Shown here one piece after another: positions 33,248-46,254 of a DNA stretch of 64,000 nt. The stretch's first letter is position 1, and each line of letters begins with the position of its first letter. The translations under genes and the position numbers were made by a program. The stretch lies in the NCBI RefSeq assembly GCF_033568475.1, contig NC_133123.1, forward strand, positions 140,012,062 to 140,076,061. Direction: 5' to 3'. The notes under the pieces were generated by a model. It did not search any database. It worked only from the letters and a program-made list of their open reading frames with translations, and was not told where the DNA came from. This stretch comes from Henckelia pumila (lineage: Eukaryota > Streptophyta > Magnoliopsida > Lamiales > Gesneriaceae).

Positions 33248-36200
33248 ATGAGGAAGTGGACGATCCCTTCCGTTCTCTTCTTGTTATGCCTTCTGTTTCT
33301 CCTTCCGGATCAAGGTACTTCAACAAGTTTTGTGATGATCTTTTTTTTTTCGCTTATGATTTTGAGCTTCACTTGTCACTCGATGCTTGTTCTGATGTTT
33401 AATGCGAGGATCTGGTTGAAATGCATCTATTGTGATTTTTTTTGGTAATTATTGAGCTTATTGCTTCGCTATCTGAGTTTATCCTGAAGTTTTGTGCTCT
33501 AGGATTAAATCGAAACGACGTGCAACGGTTTAAGCTATTTTATGTAGTTGAGCGTTTAGGTAATGTTTGCAAATGCTTAAAAAAAAGCTCTTCTTTACGA
33601 AATTCAAACACCACTTTAGTAGAATTCATACTGGTTGCTGCTTACTGTGATCGGAGAATGTTGTTACTCTTTTACTGAGAAATGTTTTGGTAGAGGCATA
33701 ATTCTCCAATACAATTGCGATCCCAGCTCTTCTGGATAAAGTCGAACAAGTACTGCAATCCTTGAAATTTTTAGTGTTTCTCGGTTGTGTTTTATGCCTA
33801 GGATCTGTTCGGAATGATATTGATGCTGCTTAATTGGAGTCGTGGAACTGAATTTCTTAATTTGTAGGTAGGAAATTACATGCAAATGCAGAAATTGATG
33901 TGGATGCTCCTGTTGATCCGCCCAAAGTGGAAGATAAGATTGGAGCTGTTCCCCATGGATTATCTACAGATTCTGATGTTGTTAAGAGGTGTTTTGAAAT
34001 ACCATCATCATATCTCATTTAAATACTGTTTGTCACTTTAAACCTATCAATAATCAATCTATATTTTGGGGTGTGTCATTTGCTGCTGTTATTTAGAGAA
34101 TCTGAGTCCATATCAAGGAAAACTCTTCGTGCCGATGCGGAGAAGTTTCAATTCCAGGCTGAAGTTTCGCGGCTTATGGACATCATTATCAACTCACTTT
34201 ACAGCAATAAAGATATTTTCTTGAGAGAGTTGATCTCAAATGCTTCTGATGTGAGTTTTGTTGTTCCCCTTTGTTTGTTGTTATTCACATCAACTTCGCT
34301 GGAAAGAGCTCGTGTTTGATGTATGCTTATTGCTGATTTAGGCACTTGACAAGATTAGATTCCTGTCACTCACCGACAAAGAAATTTTGGGTGAAGGTGA
34401 TGATACAAAGCTTGAGATTCAGGTTCGTGGTTTATTGGCTTTAGTTTAATCAGTTTCGCTAAATTTTCATTTAGCATTTCTTAGGAAGCTTTTAAGCATT
34501 AGATTATGGTATTACTGGTGCATGAAACATTTTTTCCAATGTTGTAAAGAATAATTTTTCAGATTTTCATGAAAGTACTCTGGAGTCTGTTAAGTGGCTG
34601 TATTAGAATTTTATAGACATCATATTTCTTGATTATGTATTGACTGCCTGTTGAGTGTTGTAATCATAATAATTTATTGTGGAATTTTAAGCTGTTTTAT
34701 CAGATTGTATAATGAACATATTTTTCTGAAAATTAATGGACACGACTTATTATGAACTAATAAATGCAGATTACATTGGACAAAGAGAAGAAAACAATTT
34801 CAATTCGTGACAGAGGTATTGGAATGACAAAGGAGGATTTGATCAAGAATTTGGGAACCATTGCCAAATCTGGAACTTCAGGTGTGTGTATGTTTGTTTG
34901 TATTGTGTATAATGGCTCAACAGTTGATTTTACTTTACTTGAAAGCATTTATAGAGATCGGATTTTCCTTGTTTTTAACTTTCAACGACCTTTTTCTATA
35001 CAGCATTTGTAGAAAAAATGCAGACGAGTGGAGATCTTAACCTTATTGGGCAATTTGGTGTTGGATTTTACTCTGTATATCTTGTGGCTGACTACGTTGA
35101 AGTGATTAGCAAACATAATGATGATAAACAGTATGTGTTGTAGTTATGTGTTCATATATTTATTAGGATATCATCATCATTATCAGATATTTTCTTCTGG
35201 TAAACTATCTTCTATGTCATGATTGTTTCAAAATTTGACTTTTCCCAGGCATGTATGGGAGTCAAAGGCTGATGGGGCTTTTGCCATTTCTGAAGATATT
35301 TGGAATGAGCCACTTGGACGGGGAACGGAAATTAGGTTGCATCTCAGAGATGAAGCTCAAGAATATTTAGATGAGAACAAACTAAAGGTAAGTGTCTTCA
35401 TATGTTTGTAATCCTCGTGTGACAATTTTATTTTCTGTAAGGGAATGCATAAATTCATTTGCTTGTCCTTTGTGTTTTTTGGTTTATATATTATTGTAAT
35501 TGTAATTTATCTTATGTTTCATCATGTTTGCCATGTTTTTTTTTTTTTTTTTGTTCTAGGAATTGGTCAAAAGGTATTCTGAATTTATCAACTTCCCAAT
35601 ACACCTCTGGGCTAGCAAAGAAGTGGAGGAAGAGTTACCAGCGGACGAAGATGAGTCAAGTGACGAAGAGGAAACATGTATGACATATCATCTGTGTATT
35701 CTGCTAAATAGTTGTGCATATTTTGTCACCTTGTCTAACTTCACATAATTTTTAAGTTGAATTAGTTTCTAGTGGTTGCTCATTTTGTCACCAATTGCTG
35801 TGCTCCATTAACAGCTGAAAGTAAATCTGAGGATGAAGGGGAGGAGGACGATGCTGAGAAAGAAGAGGATGAGAAGAAACCCAAGACAAAGAAAGTTAAG
35901 AAAACTACCTATGAGTGGGAACTTTTGAACGATATGAAAGCTGTATGGCTGCGGAATCCGAAAGAAGTCACCGATGAAGAGTACGAGAAATTTTATCACT
36001 CTCTGGCCAAGGTAGGTATTTCCAATATCCAGTGGGCCCATGTCAACAAAGGTAGACAATGATTGATCTGTTTCAAATTTGATGGAAACTTATTCCAACT
36101 TGCAGGACTTCAGTGAAGAGAAGCCATTAGCATGGAGTCACTTCAACGCGGAAGGTGATGTCGAGTTCAGGGCTGTGTTGTTTGTGCCACCTAAGGCTCC

Positions 36201-38022
36201 TCAAGATTTGTATGAGAGTTACTACAACTCGAAGAAGTCCAACTTGAAATTGTATGTCAGGCGGGTGTTCATTTCGGATGAATTTGATGATCTTCTACCC
36301 AAGTACCTAAACTTTTTGAAGGTAACTTTCTTTATAAAAATGACACTTTTATTTTAACGGCTATGTGCTTGGTTACCTAATTTTTACGATTATTCGGTTT
36401 ATATGATCAGGGCCTTGTCGATTCTGATACTTTACCACTTAATGTATCAAGAGAAATGCTGCAGCAACACAGCAGCTTGAAAACAATTAAGAAGAAACTC
36501 ATTCGTAAGGCCCTTGACATGATCCGCAAACTTGCTGAAGAGGATCCCGATGAATCTGATAAAAAGAAAGGTAAACAATCTATTAGGTGTGAAATATGTG
36601 CCCTTCAAGTATGTTGGTCAATCAAATGAATGATAAGTATTTGTTGTATTCTTGATATTCTTAACTTGAAGAGCAAAAGCTTATCATAAGCATAGTATAT
36701 TTCCAGTTTCTATTGTGATTCAATAATTTTTTTCACGTGGTTTTGCTTATAATCTGAAATTCAATGGTTCCGCAGATGTTGAAGAATCTGATGACAGCAA
36801 TGAGAAGAAGGGCCAGTATGCGAAATTTTGGAATGAATTTGGCAAGTCAATCAAGCTTGGTATTATTGAGGATGCCACTAACCGAAACCGCTTAGCAAAA
36901 CTTCTTCGATTTGAGACGTAGGTTTATAACTGTCTTAATTTTTTTTCTTTTTCTGTTGGGTAATTTGCAATTTCTTAACTCTTGGTATCGTCCCGCAGAA
37001 CAAAATCAGATGGTAAATTGACGTCACTGGATCAATACATATCAAGAATGAGATCAGGACAGAAGGATATTTTTTATATTACTGGAACAAGCAAGGAACA
37101 GTTGGAGAAATCTCCATTCCTTGAGAGATTGACAAAGAAGAATTATGAGGTAGGCCTTGATTTACCATAACGATTACTAACTAGGTTGACGTGGCCATCC
37201 TGTAATTCCTGCCGAGTGTTTTTTTTTTGTTCTAACAAGTCATACCCGCATTGTGGTTGTTGCAGGTTATTTTTTTCACTGATCCTGTTGATGAATATCT
37301 GATGCAATATTTAATGGATTACGAGGACAAGAAATTCCAAAATGTATCCAAAGAGGGTCTGAAAATTGGAAAGGATTCGAAAGACAAAGAACTCAAGGAG
37401 TCATTCAAGGACCTGACCAAATGGTGGAAGGGTGCTCTGGCCAGTGAGAACGTCGATGATGTGAAGATAAGCAACCGTTTGGCTGACTCGCCATGTGTTG
37501 TAGTGACATCAAAATATGGTTGGAGCTCAAACATGGAAAGGATTATGCAGTCTCAAACGCTATCAGATGCAAATAAGCAAGCTTACATGCGTGGAAAGAG
37601 GGTGCTCGAAATTAACCCCCGACACCCTATTATCAAGGAGCTTCGGGAGCTAGTGGTGAAAGATCCTGAGGTATATCGACTCAATGACAAGCTTTGTTTT
37701 CTTGTTTGTAATGTTGTGATTACTCTTGCTCAAAGAAGAATACTTCGTTTAATTTGTTCCACAGGATGAAAGCGTTAAGCAAACAGCACAACTTGTGTAC
37801 CAAACCGCCCTTATGGAAAGTGGATTCATACTCAACGATCCAAAGGATTTTGCTAGCCGCATCTACAGTTCAGTGAAAAACAGTCTCAAAATCAGCCCTG
37901 ACGCAGTAGTCGAGGAGGAAGATGATGTTGAAGAAACTGAGACCGAATCCATTGCAAAAGAAACAGAATCTACTTCCAAGACTGAAGAAGAACCTGAATT
38001 TGACTTGAAAGATGAATTGTAG
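33248..38022 (+). CDS. HSP90.7: Endoplasmic-reticulum HSP90 (GRP94/endoplasmin, SHEPHERD)
   Basis: ATP-dependent chaperone of the ER lumen. In Arabidopsis SHD is required for CLAVATA signalling. Fifteen exons: 33248-33314, 33868-33988, 34097-34250, 34342-34422, 34770-34881, 35004-35130, 35249-35387, 35560-35677, 35815-36011, 36106-36321, 36411-36570, 36776-36917, 36999-37149, 37266-37670, 37765-38022. All have GT-AG junctions and frame is kept, giving 815 residues (Arabidopsis 823). The signal peptide is [19 protein letters not shown]. ATPase motifs: [14 protein letters not shown] (~105), [10 protein letters not shown] (~155), GQFGVGFYS (194-202). An acidic/lysine-rich charged linker lies near 295-345. 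The middle domain has NVSREMLQQ. The protein ends in the ER-retention signal KDEL after an acidic tail. It appears intact. An ERSE in the promoter predicts induction by unfolded protein. It is 7 kb from CLV1. Confidence 0.97.
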
Positions 38023-39836
38023 GTCGGTATATATCTGGAAAATCTGGACGATCTCGCAGAAAGGAATAATTTCTTAGAGTAGTCCCTTCTGTCAAGAAAG
38101 TTCACGAGATGTTGCACCCCTGATGAGGCGAGACGGTTCCATATTAGAGTTTAGAAACTTGAGTGTTACTTTGTTATATCATTTTGAACACCATCACTAA
38201 TTATTTATGGTGCTGCTGCATTCAAAAATTAAGTGCTCATCTTTGCAACGTTGAAAAATGGTAGTTTGTTTTCCTGTATTTTTGTCGCTAGATAGCTCTT
38301 CTATGCATGTGTTATTTTTAGTACGAAAATGGTTTATCGAGATGGTACATTGGATCAAACGCGATGCCTCGATTCAAAACGGGAAAAAATCAAGTGAATG
38401 TTACTAATATCAATTAACGGAGATGCGTCATATTGTTGAAAGGTTTTCGTTTCGTTTATTTGGATTCATGTTCAATTCGTAGTCATATTCTTCATCATTA
38501 AACGAACAACTGAGTCACAGTAAATTTTTTACAAAGCAATGTCACTAGCAAGATAGTGCTGATTAAATTTCAACGATGCAAGATTTTGCTATTGACCGAT
38601 CCTTTTATACTTTAAAATTCAAAACATTAATCACTTCTAATGGACAATAATTTAACGACGTGAAGGTAAAAAGAAGTGGAAGATTCTGTTATGTATCAAT
38701 CCTTGGCACAAGGACAGCACAAATCATGCTTTTAACCTCATTAGTTCCAAAATAAACAAAACCCACTAGCCAACGAATTTTGTGTGGTTGACTACTAATA
38801 AAAGAAGGATGGAATTGTCCTGTCAAAAAAAAAAAGAAAAAAGAAAGAAGGATGGGATTGTTAGGGTATAATAAGTAAAACAATTGGCAAAATCAACTTA
38901 CCTTATGAGTATTATCTTAACCGTAGATTTAATATTTCATGATTTGTCATATCAACATTATAATATTAATAATACACATTCGTAAAGTTATATACCATAC
39001 ATAATTTGAGTACTGCTCTTAGTATAGAATCTCATTAACTAAATGTCATGTTGCGACTTTTTTGTCCCACTCTAGTATGACAGTGCAAGAACATCTCACT
39101 AAACCTCAAGTAAATGATAGTATCATTCGCTATATTTAGTTTGATACATTATGATGGAAAATCGTTCTTAATATTTCGTCCAAGTTATTTCAAGTATTTT
39201 GAAAGTTAAAATATCAAATGTAATATTTTAACAATCAAGTTAAATAATTGATATATTTATTTTACATTTCATTAGTATCACATAAATTGCAATTTCCTAA
39301 CCAATCAGCAGTAGGCAAAACAGCTCGATCAGCCATTAATATATAAACACACACGATATTTATTGCAAATGATGGCTGACCAAATGATTCCATAGTCTTT
39401 TGCCAAAACAATAACATAACTACCAAGCTTGAAATTGGAGTAAAGCACCAAATCTTTGCTTAAAAGAGCACCCACCAACCATATTCTTCATATCTCACCA
39501 TGAAGCAATTGCTACTTTTCACTTACTAATTAATTAATATAGAGTCATGATCATAATGCGCAAATCAATTACTAATGATTTTTGTACCCAATAGAGTGTG
39601 TGAAACAGATGTGGCATTGTGTACTCAGCCACAGTTATTATTACGAGTTCACCACTATTTAAAGGTATTTGAAAACAAAAACAGAGTAATAAATAACATA
39701 TATACGATTGATGGAATACCATCTATCATAGCTACAAGTAGATAGGAAGATTTAAAGTGAGAAAATTGTCCTTAATTACAAATATACGGGCTACACGAGT
39801 CATGTCACCTAACAAATGATCAATACAACATAAAAT
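38023..39836. other. HSP90 3' region and convergent intergenic DNA
   Basis: The first ~250 bases are probably the HSP90 3' untranslated region. The rest is AT-rich with no gene. It separates two convergent genes (HSP90 on plus, thaumatin-like on minus). An A-rich tract lies at 38826-38850. Confidence 0.5.
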
Positions 39837-41683
39837 TTATGGATTTATATATAATTCAAGAAATGAGAGTGTGAATAAAATCATCGATACACAACTAATA
39901 AGATAAGATTGCACGGAATGATCGGACGCGCCACCTAGCACGAAATTTGGCAGCCACGCAGGTAAGTCACCTTGTGGCTGATCAGAACTATAACCATCGA
40001 AGGTTCCGGTGGCTGGTGGAGATGGCACTGGTAACCCATTCCCCGCCACCATCGGTGTTGTAGAGTCTCGCGATGATTTTTGGCTGCAGAAGAACAAGTT
40101 AATTTGTAAATAACTAGGTATTTCAAATTTTATGCAGCGATATATTAGTGTAGAAATTTGAAATTCTTATTAATTAGTGTCTCAGTTGATGGTCCATGAA
40201 CAATTTAATATAGACTTACATGCATGTTTTTACATATATATTATGAACATATAAAGATATATATATTATTTTACACCTATTTATTTTTTTGATTGATGTA
40301 TGCTAATTTTTAAATATTATGAACACATATATAACATGCATGTCGTATTATAGCTAGTGATTGCAGGACAAGATTTGGAAGCTGGTTAATAAGGGCAAGC
40401 AAAAATATCTTTTTTTCACTTGAAAAGAAAGAGAAAGATTGGACATATGTGAAGAAATTTATTGTGATTATTAAATGAAAGCGATAAAGAATAATAAAAT
40501 CCATATTTGGAATACGAATATATGCAATTTTTCTATATATAAAAAATAATAAAAAAAAATAAAGAAAAAGAATATAGGAGCATCTCAATTATATAGTTCA
40601 CGTTTTTTTTATTTGTCTCAAATATATAGTGATATAACATGTTTAGTAATTGTTTTTACACTATAATACATTCTTATTAACTACACCTTGAAAATTATGC
40701 AATCAATATTTTTGAAAACATTAAATAAGGATATAATAAGAAGTTTGTATAAAATTTGTTTTCTAATGATTTTTCTTAATCTGTGTGAAAAAAAAATAAG
40801 ATCATATAATCGAAACGAAGGGAATATTCACCTAGTGAGTGAAGGGCAGAATGTTATGGTATAATCAGCTCCACCACACGTAAATGTACTCGTAGCATCA
40901 TCGTAAGCGTAGCTATAGGCTCTGGGACAAGCGCTCTTGAAAATCTCCGAGTAAACCGACGGCTGACAAGTGGCGGGTGAACCAAACGCGCCGCTGCAAC
41001 AATACTCCGGGCTCTTAAAAGCGTCGCATGCACTCCTGCAAGCCTGCCCGCCTGCTGCCCGCAACTCAGCCGGGCACTTCCAGTTGAGATCAGTCATGCA
41101 CCCGGTCGAACCGCAAGCACCCGAACCGCCCACCGGTTCGATCGCCATCGGCAAGTTGTACCCATCCACGAGGCTTACATCGTAGAAGTCTAGCTGGCCG
41201 GAGCCGATAGTGAATTCGGCTAAGGTGGCAGGTGGGTTCGCTCCCGCACCATTGCAATCTATCGTGTTCGAACCGCAATCGGCCGTGGTGCAGCTGCCCA
41301 GGCCGGTGGTGAGGTCGAATGTACAACCGGTACGACCCCATAACCGGCCGGACCATCCAGGTTCGGCTCGAAAAACTCGCGATCCGCCTGGCCGAAGCTG
41401 GAAACCGGTGGTTTCTAAACCGGCGCTACCCGCATTGGGTAAAATTCCGGGCCACACCGTGTGATCACACCGGTTTACGATGGTAAATATAGCTCCGAAA
41501 ACACCTGACCAGAAAAGGAGGAAGAACCCATGAAGATGTTCACAATATGTATATATATTGGAAAAATGCAAAGTTTTAATGGTAAAGAAATGGAAACTGG
41601 TTAAGATTTATACCTTCGGACATGATAAGAAACATGAGGATCAGGGTGTATAGACCATAACAAGAACAACGAGAAGAAAACAT
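39837..41683 (-). CDS. Thaumatin-like protein (PR-5 family) with C-terminal GPI-type tail
   Basis: Secreted or cell-surface defence/wall protein. Exons on the minus strand: 41683-41614, 41504-40832, 40083-39837, with in-frame GT-AG junctions, giving 329 residues. The start at 41683 opens a signal peptide (MFSSRCSCYGLYTLILMFLI). The thaumatin domain begins FTIVNRCDHTVWPGI and holds the family signature GLGSCTTADCGSNTIDC, WGRTGC, the acidic-cleft residues in FTIGSGQLDFYDVSLVDGYN and GCMTDLN, SPEYCCSGAFGSPATC and a final FTCGGADYTITFCPS. Exon 3 adds a Ser/Pro-rich linker and a hydrophobic end (SYLISCVSMILFTLSFLEL) with a GGAS omega-site candidate, as in GPI-anchored TLPs of the Arabidopsis TLP1 type. 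Cysteines look complete. Convergent with HSP90. Confidence 0.93.
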
Positions 41684-44224
41684 CGGAGAAATTATATGTA
41701 CACTTTTATATATGACTTTGCTAAAAATTTATAAGACAAATATGTTTTATCGAATGATGTGTAGGATTTATGAAGATCTTGGTGGATTAATGAACTTACA
41801 ATGAGATTTGAATAACTGAATTGGGTTCTTCTTTAAAGCTAAGGGAAAGAAAAGGAGACGTTTTTCACAAGCACAAATCTTATAATCAACTATATATATA
41901 TATAATATATGTGACATACACACACTCCGCTCTATTAATATTAATTAGTGAAAAATAAACTTTAATGTTTTTAGAGAAAACAAGCTTGAATAATAGAAAT
42001 TTTTCGGATTTTCCTATTGTTTTATTTAAATTATATATTTGGTAAGAAAACATATACACATACTTACATATATATATATATATGTATACATCAAAAAAAT
42101 TATGGAAGGAATAAAGCAGGGAAGATATATAGATTAATAAAGATGGGGAATGTCATGAAATCAGGTAAGTTAAGAGGGATATTATTCTATATTTGGTGTG
42201 TGAAGAGCAACTTTCGGAAAGTAATCAAGGGATCACATAACATTAGGCTCCGCTTGGATAGAAGTATTTCAAATCCATGGATTTCAAATGCATTTTTGTT
42301 ATTTACAGAAGTATAACCACAAACATCAAATTCACTTTTTTTATGTTTATATGTTAATTCATGGTAGTTATGATGGATTTTAAGTTCATCCAATAAAGTG
42401 GTGATTTAGAATCCTTTTTAATCCATCTAAGTAATGTGTAAATAATTAAGTTATGAATTTGAGATTTCTCTATGTTTCATTGTTAACATTAAAATTATAA
42501 TCGAAATCCATGGATTTGAAATACTTCAATCCAAGCGCAACCTAATATTTTTGGTCCTTGCGATCGAGTCTATTTGAGACAACTTTGCTTATTTTCCAGA
42601 TCCTAAAATAAATCATACTTATAATTTACATCTGATGAATTACTTTTTAGTAATTAATTCTTAAATAAATTATAACTTTTGCTTGGATCTCGCTAATTTA
42701 ATTATTAAACATAATTAATTTTCGGGTGAGTTTGGATCGTGCGTCTCCTAGCTTTTGAATTGAGATCTTACCAAGTTTTTAAATGCTTAATTGGTGTAAT
42801 TATAATGTAATTGTTTTCACACAATTTAAGATGATTCCTACAGTAATGATTTCTGAAAACCTCATTTTTTGGGGGGAAAAAAAAACAAAAAGTTTCTTAC
42901 GTCAACTATATATATAACATATACGGAAAATTATATTTTTAGTCTTAAACAATTATTATCAATCATCAATTCACGGTCCATAAATTTTCCTAATTTAGTC
43001 TTTTTTTAATCAAAATATTGATATGATATAAACACTATATTTGAAAATGACTAAAATTATTTGTAAAAAAAAAAAAGACTAAAATTATAAAAATAAATAA
43101 ATAAAACGCAAACTAGTGGACTAGGACCAAGCGACATGGAATTGAGACTTCTCAAGAGCTGCATGATCTCATGTTCTAGATAATATTGGAATGAGTAGCT
43201 CTATTGCAAGATAATATCATATATTTGTATTCATGAGACGATCAATTATGTTTATATTTACAATAAAAAATAATATTTTTTGTGTCATATATATAATGAA
43301 TTTATATTTTTTTATAGGCGATTCAACTAGGAGACCCGTTTCACAAAATTTACTCATAAAATCGTCTCACAAGAGTTATTGTGTATTGAAATTATTATTT
43401 TTATGTCTAGCTAATTCATTCATATATACATGTACGTTAACAACAGGAAAAAAAAAAAATAGATAATATGTCAATTACTCAATGTTTAAAACGTTCGTAT
43501 TCATTACATTCTTATTCATGCATTTTGATGGAACCTTAATTTCTGATATATATCGATCCATTGCATGTGTTTAAAGTCTTCGAATGCTTTAAATTAGAAT
43601 TGGATTCCTAATACGCCAATTAGTGTCCATGGATATTTATTTTTGGTTATTGGTCAAATAAGTGGGATTGGCACGTTGGTAATCAAGAAATCAAGTTCTG
43701 AAATCAAATGAAATTGTATGTAAATAAAATATATAATATTAATAATTCTGGGATCTCAGAATTAATACATGTTCATAGAACTGCGAATAAAGTTGCTGAT
43801 AATTTGGCTCTTTTTGTTTTTCTTCCCACTCATCGTTTATTTGGATGAATGATAAATTTACTTTTTGATTGATTAAACTTATAATAAAGGATCTTAATCG
43901 ATAAAATTACAAATTTTTTCTTTAAAAAAAATTGATCTGATTCATCTGCTTAATTCCCCGAGTACGGTGAGATGATGGGTCCATCACCATCATAATGTAC
44001 TCCACCACTCCAAAGGTTAAGAAATTAGATATTGTAAAAAATATTTTGCATTTATATATTTTTGACCTGGCTTGTAAATTGTAATACACTTTATATAACT
44101 CGGTATTTTTCTTAAAATATATTAGATTATAAAAATACTATAATTGAATTGAATGGTCAATGTCAATACACTTTATTATTATTAAACTCTATAAATTTTA
44201 TAGTTTGAAAGAAGTAGCGCAACA
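41684..44224. other. Intergenic region with a MITE
   Basis: AT-rich. The right flank of the thaumatin-like gene holds its promoter, with a TATATATATATA run near 41892. A Tourist-like MITE is annotated at 42246-42542. Near 43230-43385 the words GAGACGATC...GATCGTCTCACAAGAG-like (TGAGACGA and TCGTCTCACA) suggest a further degenerate inverted-repeat MITE. No gene was found. Confidence 0.45.
42246..42542. mobile_element. MITE with ~45-bp inverted termini (297 bp)
   Basis: The left end GGCTCCGCTTGGATAGAAGT (continuing ATTTCAAATCCATGGATTTC) matches the reverse complement of the right end GGTTGCGCTTGGATTGAAGT over about 45 bases with few mismatches. Flanks are TTA on the left and TAA on the right. 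The ends recall PIF/Harbinger Tourist MITEs, but the flanks are not an exact direct duplication. No coding capacity. Confidence 0.8.
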
Positions 44225-44308
44225 GTCAGTATGGCCGAGTGGTCTAAGGCGCCAGACTCAAGTTCTGGTCCTCTAACGAGGGCGTGGGTTCAAATCCCAC
44301 TGCTGACA
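44225..44308 (+). tRNA. trnL-CAA: tRNA-Leu, anticodon CAA
   Basis: An 84-nt class II tRNA. The acceptor stem GTCAGTA pairs with TGCTGAC, with discriminator A at 44308. The A box is TGGCCGAGTGG and the B box GGTTCAAATCC. The anticodon stem CCAGA/TCTGG encloses the loop CTCAAGT, giving anticodon CAA (reads UUG). The variable arm is TCCTCTAACGAGGGC-like. There is no intron. It looks fully functional and is followed by a T-run terminator. Confidence 0.97.
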
Positions 44309-44318
44309 ATTATAATCC

Positions 44319-44326
44319 TTTTTTTT
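44319..44326 (+). terminator. RNA polymerase III terminator of the tRNA gene
   Basis: A run of eight T's starts ten bases after the tRNA end, the normal Pol III stop signal. Confidence 0.85.
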
Positions 44327-46062
44327 CTCCAAAAATTCGATTTAATATTGATTTATTTTCTGTGCCGACAATATGTGAGTGATTATCTTTACAAATTATC
44401 TTAAAAAAAACAACCAAAACTGTGAAGAAAATAATAAAATAAAGGAGATGGAGACGAAGTCGACAAGTAAAGAAATAATCAAATAATTAGTACAATAAAG
44501 TATGTATTCGAAGAAAATAAAACAGTGAAGTAAATAAAGAACACAGTGAATTAAATCTTATATATGAATTCACGAGGGTCTAATAATATTGAACACACAT
44601 GCCTGTCGTGTAAAGAAGAATCTTCTACGTACCAAACGCATTGCATTCTATTTCAAACAATAATAATATTAATTAACACCAAACGCAAAGCATGCATGCA
44701 TTCATTTCCGACAAATGATAAAATTTCCTCATTATTAAACATTCACTTTTCAGTAAAGCCCACGATTAAAAAAAAAACAAAAAGCCAAAAGAAAAAACAA
44801 CTACACATATAATTATTTAAAATTAATTAATTTCATCTTATAATATTAAAATCAACCAGGCCACTGGATCATTAATTTTTTTTTTTTTTAAATAATGGAT
44901 CATTCAAAATTGGACACATGGAATATTGTAAATGGTAAGTTATGGGATTCAGCAGTAATATATGACATTAGAAAAAAGTCTTGTTTCGTTAATTAAGGAT
45001 AAGATTTCCAGAGGAGTACGTACTAATTCTATATATAGGGCTTGTCTTAAATTCAAGAATCTAATTTGATTGAGCATTAAAAAATATTTGAAAATATTTA
45101 GGAGTCGAGAAATGAGCTAGATGGGCTGCACATACAGAAAATTAAAACATTCGTTTTTTTTTTTCTTTTTAATTTGGAGTTGGTGGGAACATGTGGTGTT
45201 GCCTTAATACAAATTCGGAACTTGCCATTTGGGATCGAGTGTTCGTAATTGTAAATCGAAATATCTCGTATAAATGATTAGTTTATACAACTTTTTATGC
45301 GTAAAGATGTCTTTGAATTTGCCATTTTCACATCGTAAGAATTTATTTATTTATTTTGGTAGTTGAAAGCTTTCCAGTAGTAAATTTTTGAGACCTCTCA
45401 AAAAAACTAGTAAATTTTTGAGACACTAGAGAAAATTAGTTTGAGAGTAAGTATGACCTAAAAAGGGTAAAAATAGTTAACTAAAATTTTGTTAAAGATA
45501 AGTTGAGAACTATTTTCTATAAACTCTCTAAATACCTATGAGTCCAGATACAAGTGTCTGTTTATACTTATCCTTTGGCTTTTAATTTAATTTGTTGAGA
45601 AAGTCTTTATACTTTGAATTAAGTTTTCCTTTTTTTGGTCTACTCTCTTTTTTCACCCTTTTTCGCTTAAAGCCTTTTTATGTAAATAAATGAGAAAATA
45701 AAAATAATAAGCAAGCTACACATTTCGTTTTATCCAATTAGTAGCGTCAGCAACGAGAATCCATCCAATATGTGTCGTATCACTTTGTCATGACAATAAA
45801 TATCGAGTTCAAACAAGGGGAAAAAAAAAAAAAACTTTTTTGGTCCATTAATTTATCTTGTGTTAGAATTTTGGTAAGCAAAGTATTCAAAGTTTGTTTT
45901 AGTGCAATAATTTTGATTTTTTAGTCCTATTTTGTTAAAATGTTGAATTAAGTGGTAAATGTTGATGTAACATCGAAAATTATTGACATGTTCGTTGTTA
46001 ATTAGTGGACAAAAAATCAAAAAATAAGTATTTTTAATTTTTTAAATATTATTCGATATTTC
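44327..46062. other. AT-rich intergenic region
   Basis: No gene or clear transposon end was seen. Homopolymer A and T runs occur near 44770, 44880, 45150 and 45820. Confidence 0.5.
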
Positions 46063-46241
46063 GGTATACTGTTATATACCAAAAATTTCAAATTTCATAC
46101 TGTTATAATACCAAAAATTTCGGTATTATTACCGTACCGTATCGAAATCTTCGGTATACCGAAAATTCGATAAATTCGGTATTTTTTCGGTACGGTAACT
46201 TCCGTACACGAAAAATTCGGTATTTTTTATCACCTCTAAAT
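46063..46241. mobile_element. Truncated MITE rich in TTCGGTA/TACCGAA words
   Basis: Repeated complementary words (TTTCGGTAT, ATACCGAAA, GGTACGGTA) end in TATCACCTCT. The related sequence at 63826-64000 starts TAGGGGTGGTTTGGTACGG. CACCTCT and AGGGGTG are plausible terminal inverted repeats of a hAT-like MITE. The left end could not be found here. Confidence 0.5.
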
Positions 46242-46254
46242 CTAATATTGGTGC

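Noticed and set aside
40970-41464. Plus-strand frames over the thaumatin-like gene
   Set aside because: Antisense shadows of a clearly conserved protein on the minus strand.
43233-43385. Inverted GAGACGATC/TCGTCTCAC words suggesting a MITE
   Set aside because: Pairing is too imperfect and no target duplication is visible; mentioned only in the intergenic entry.
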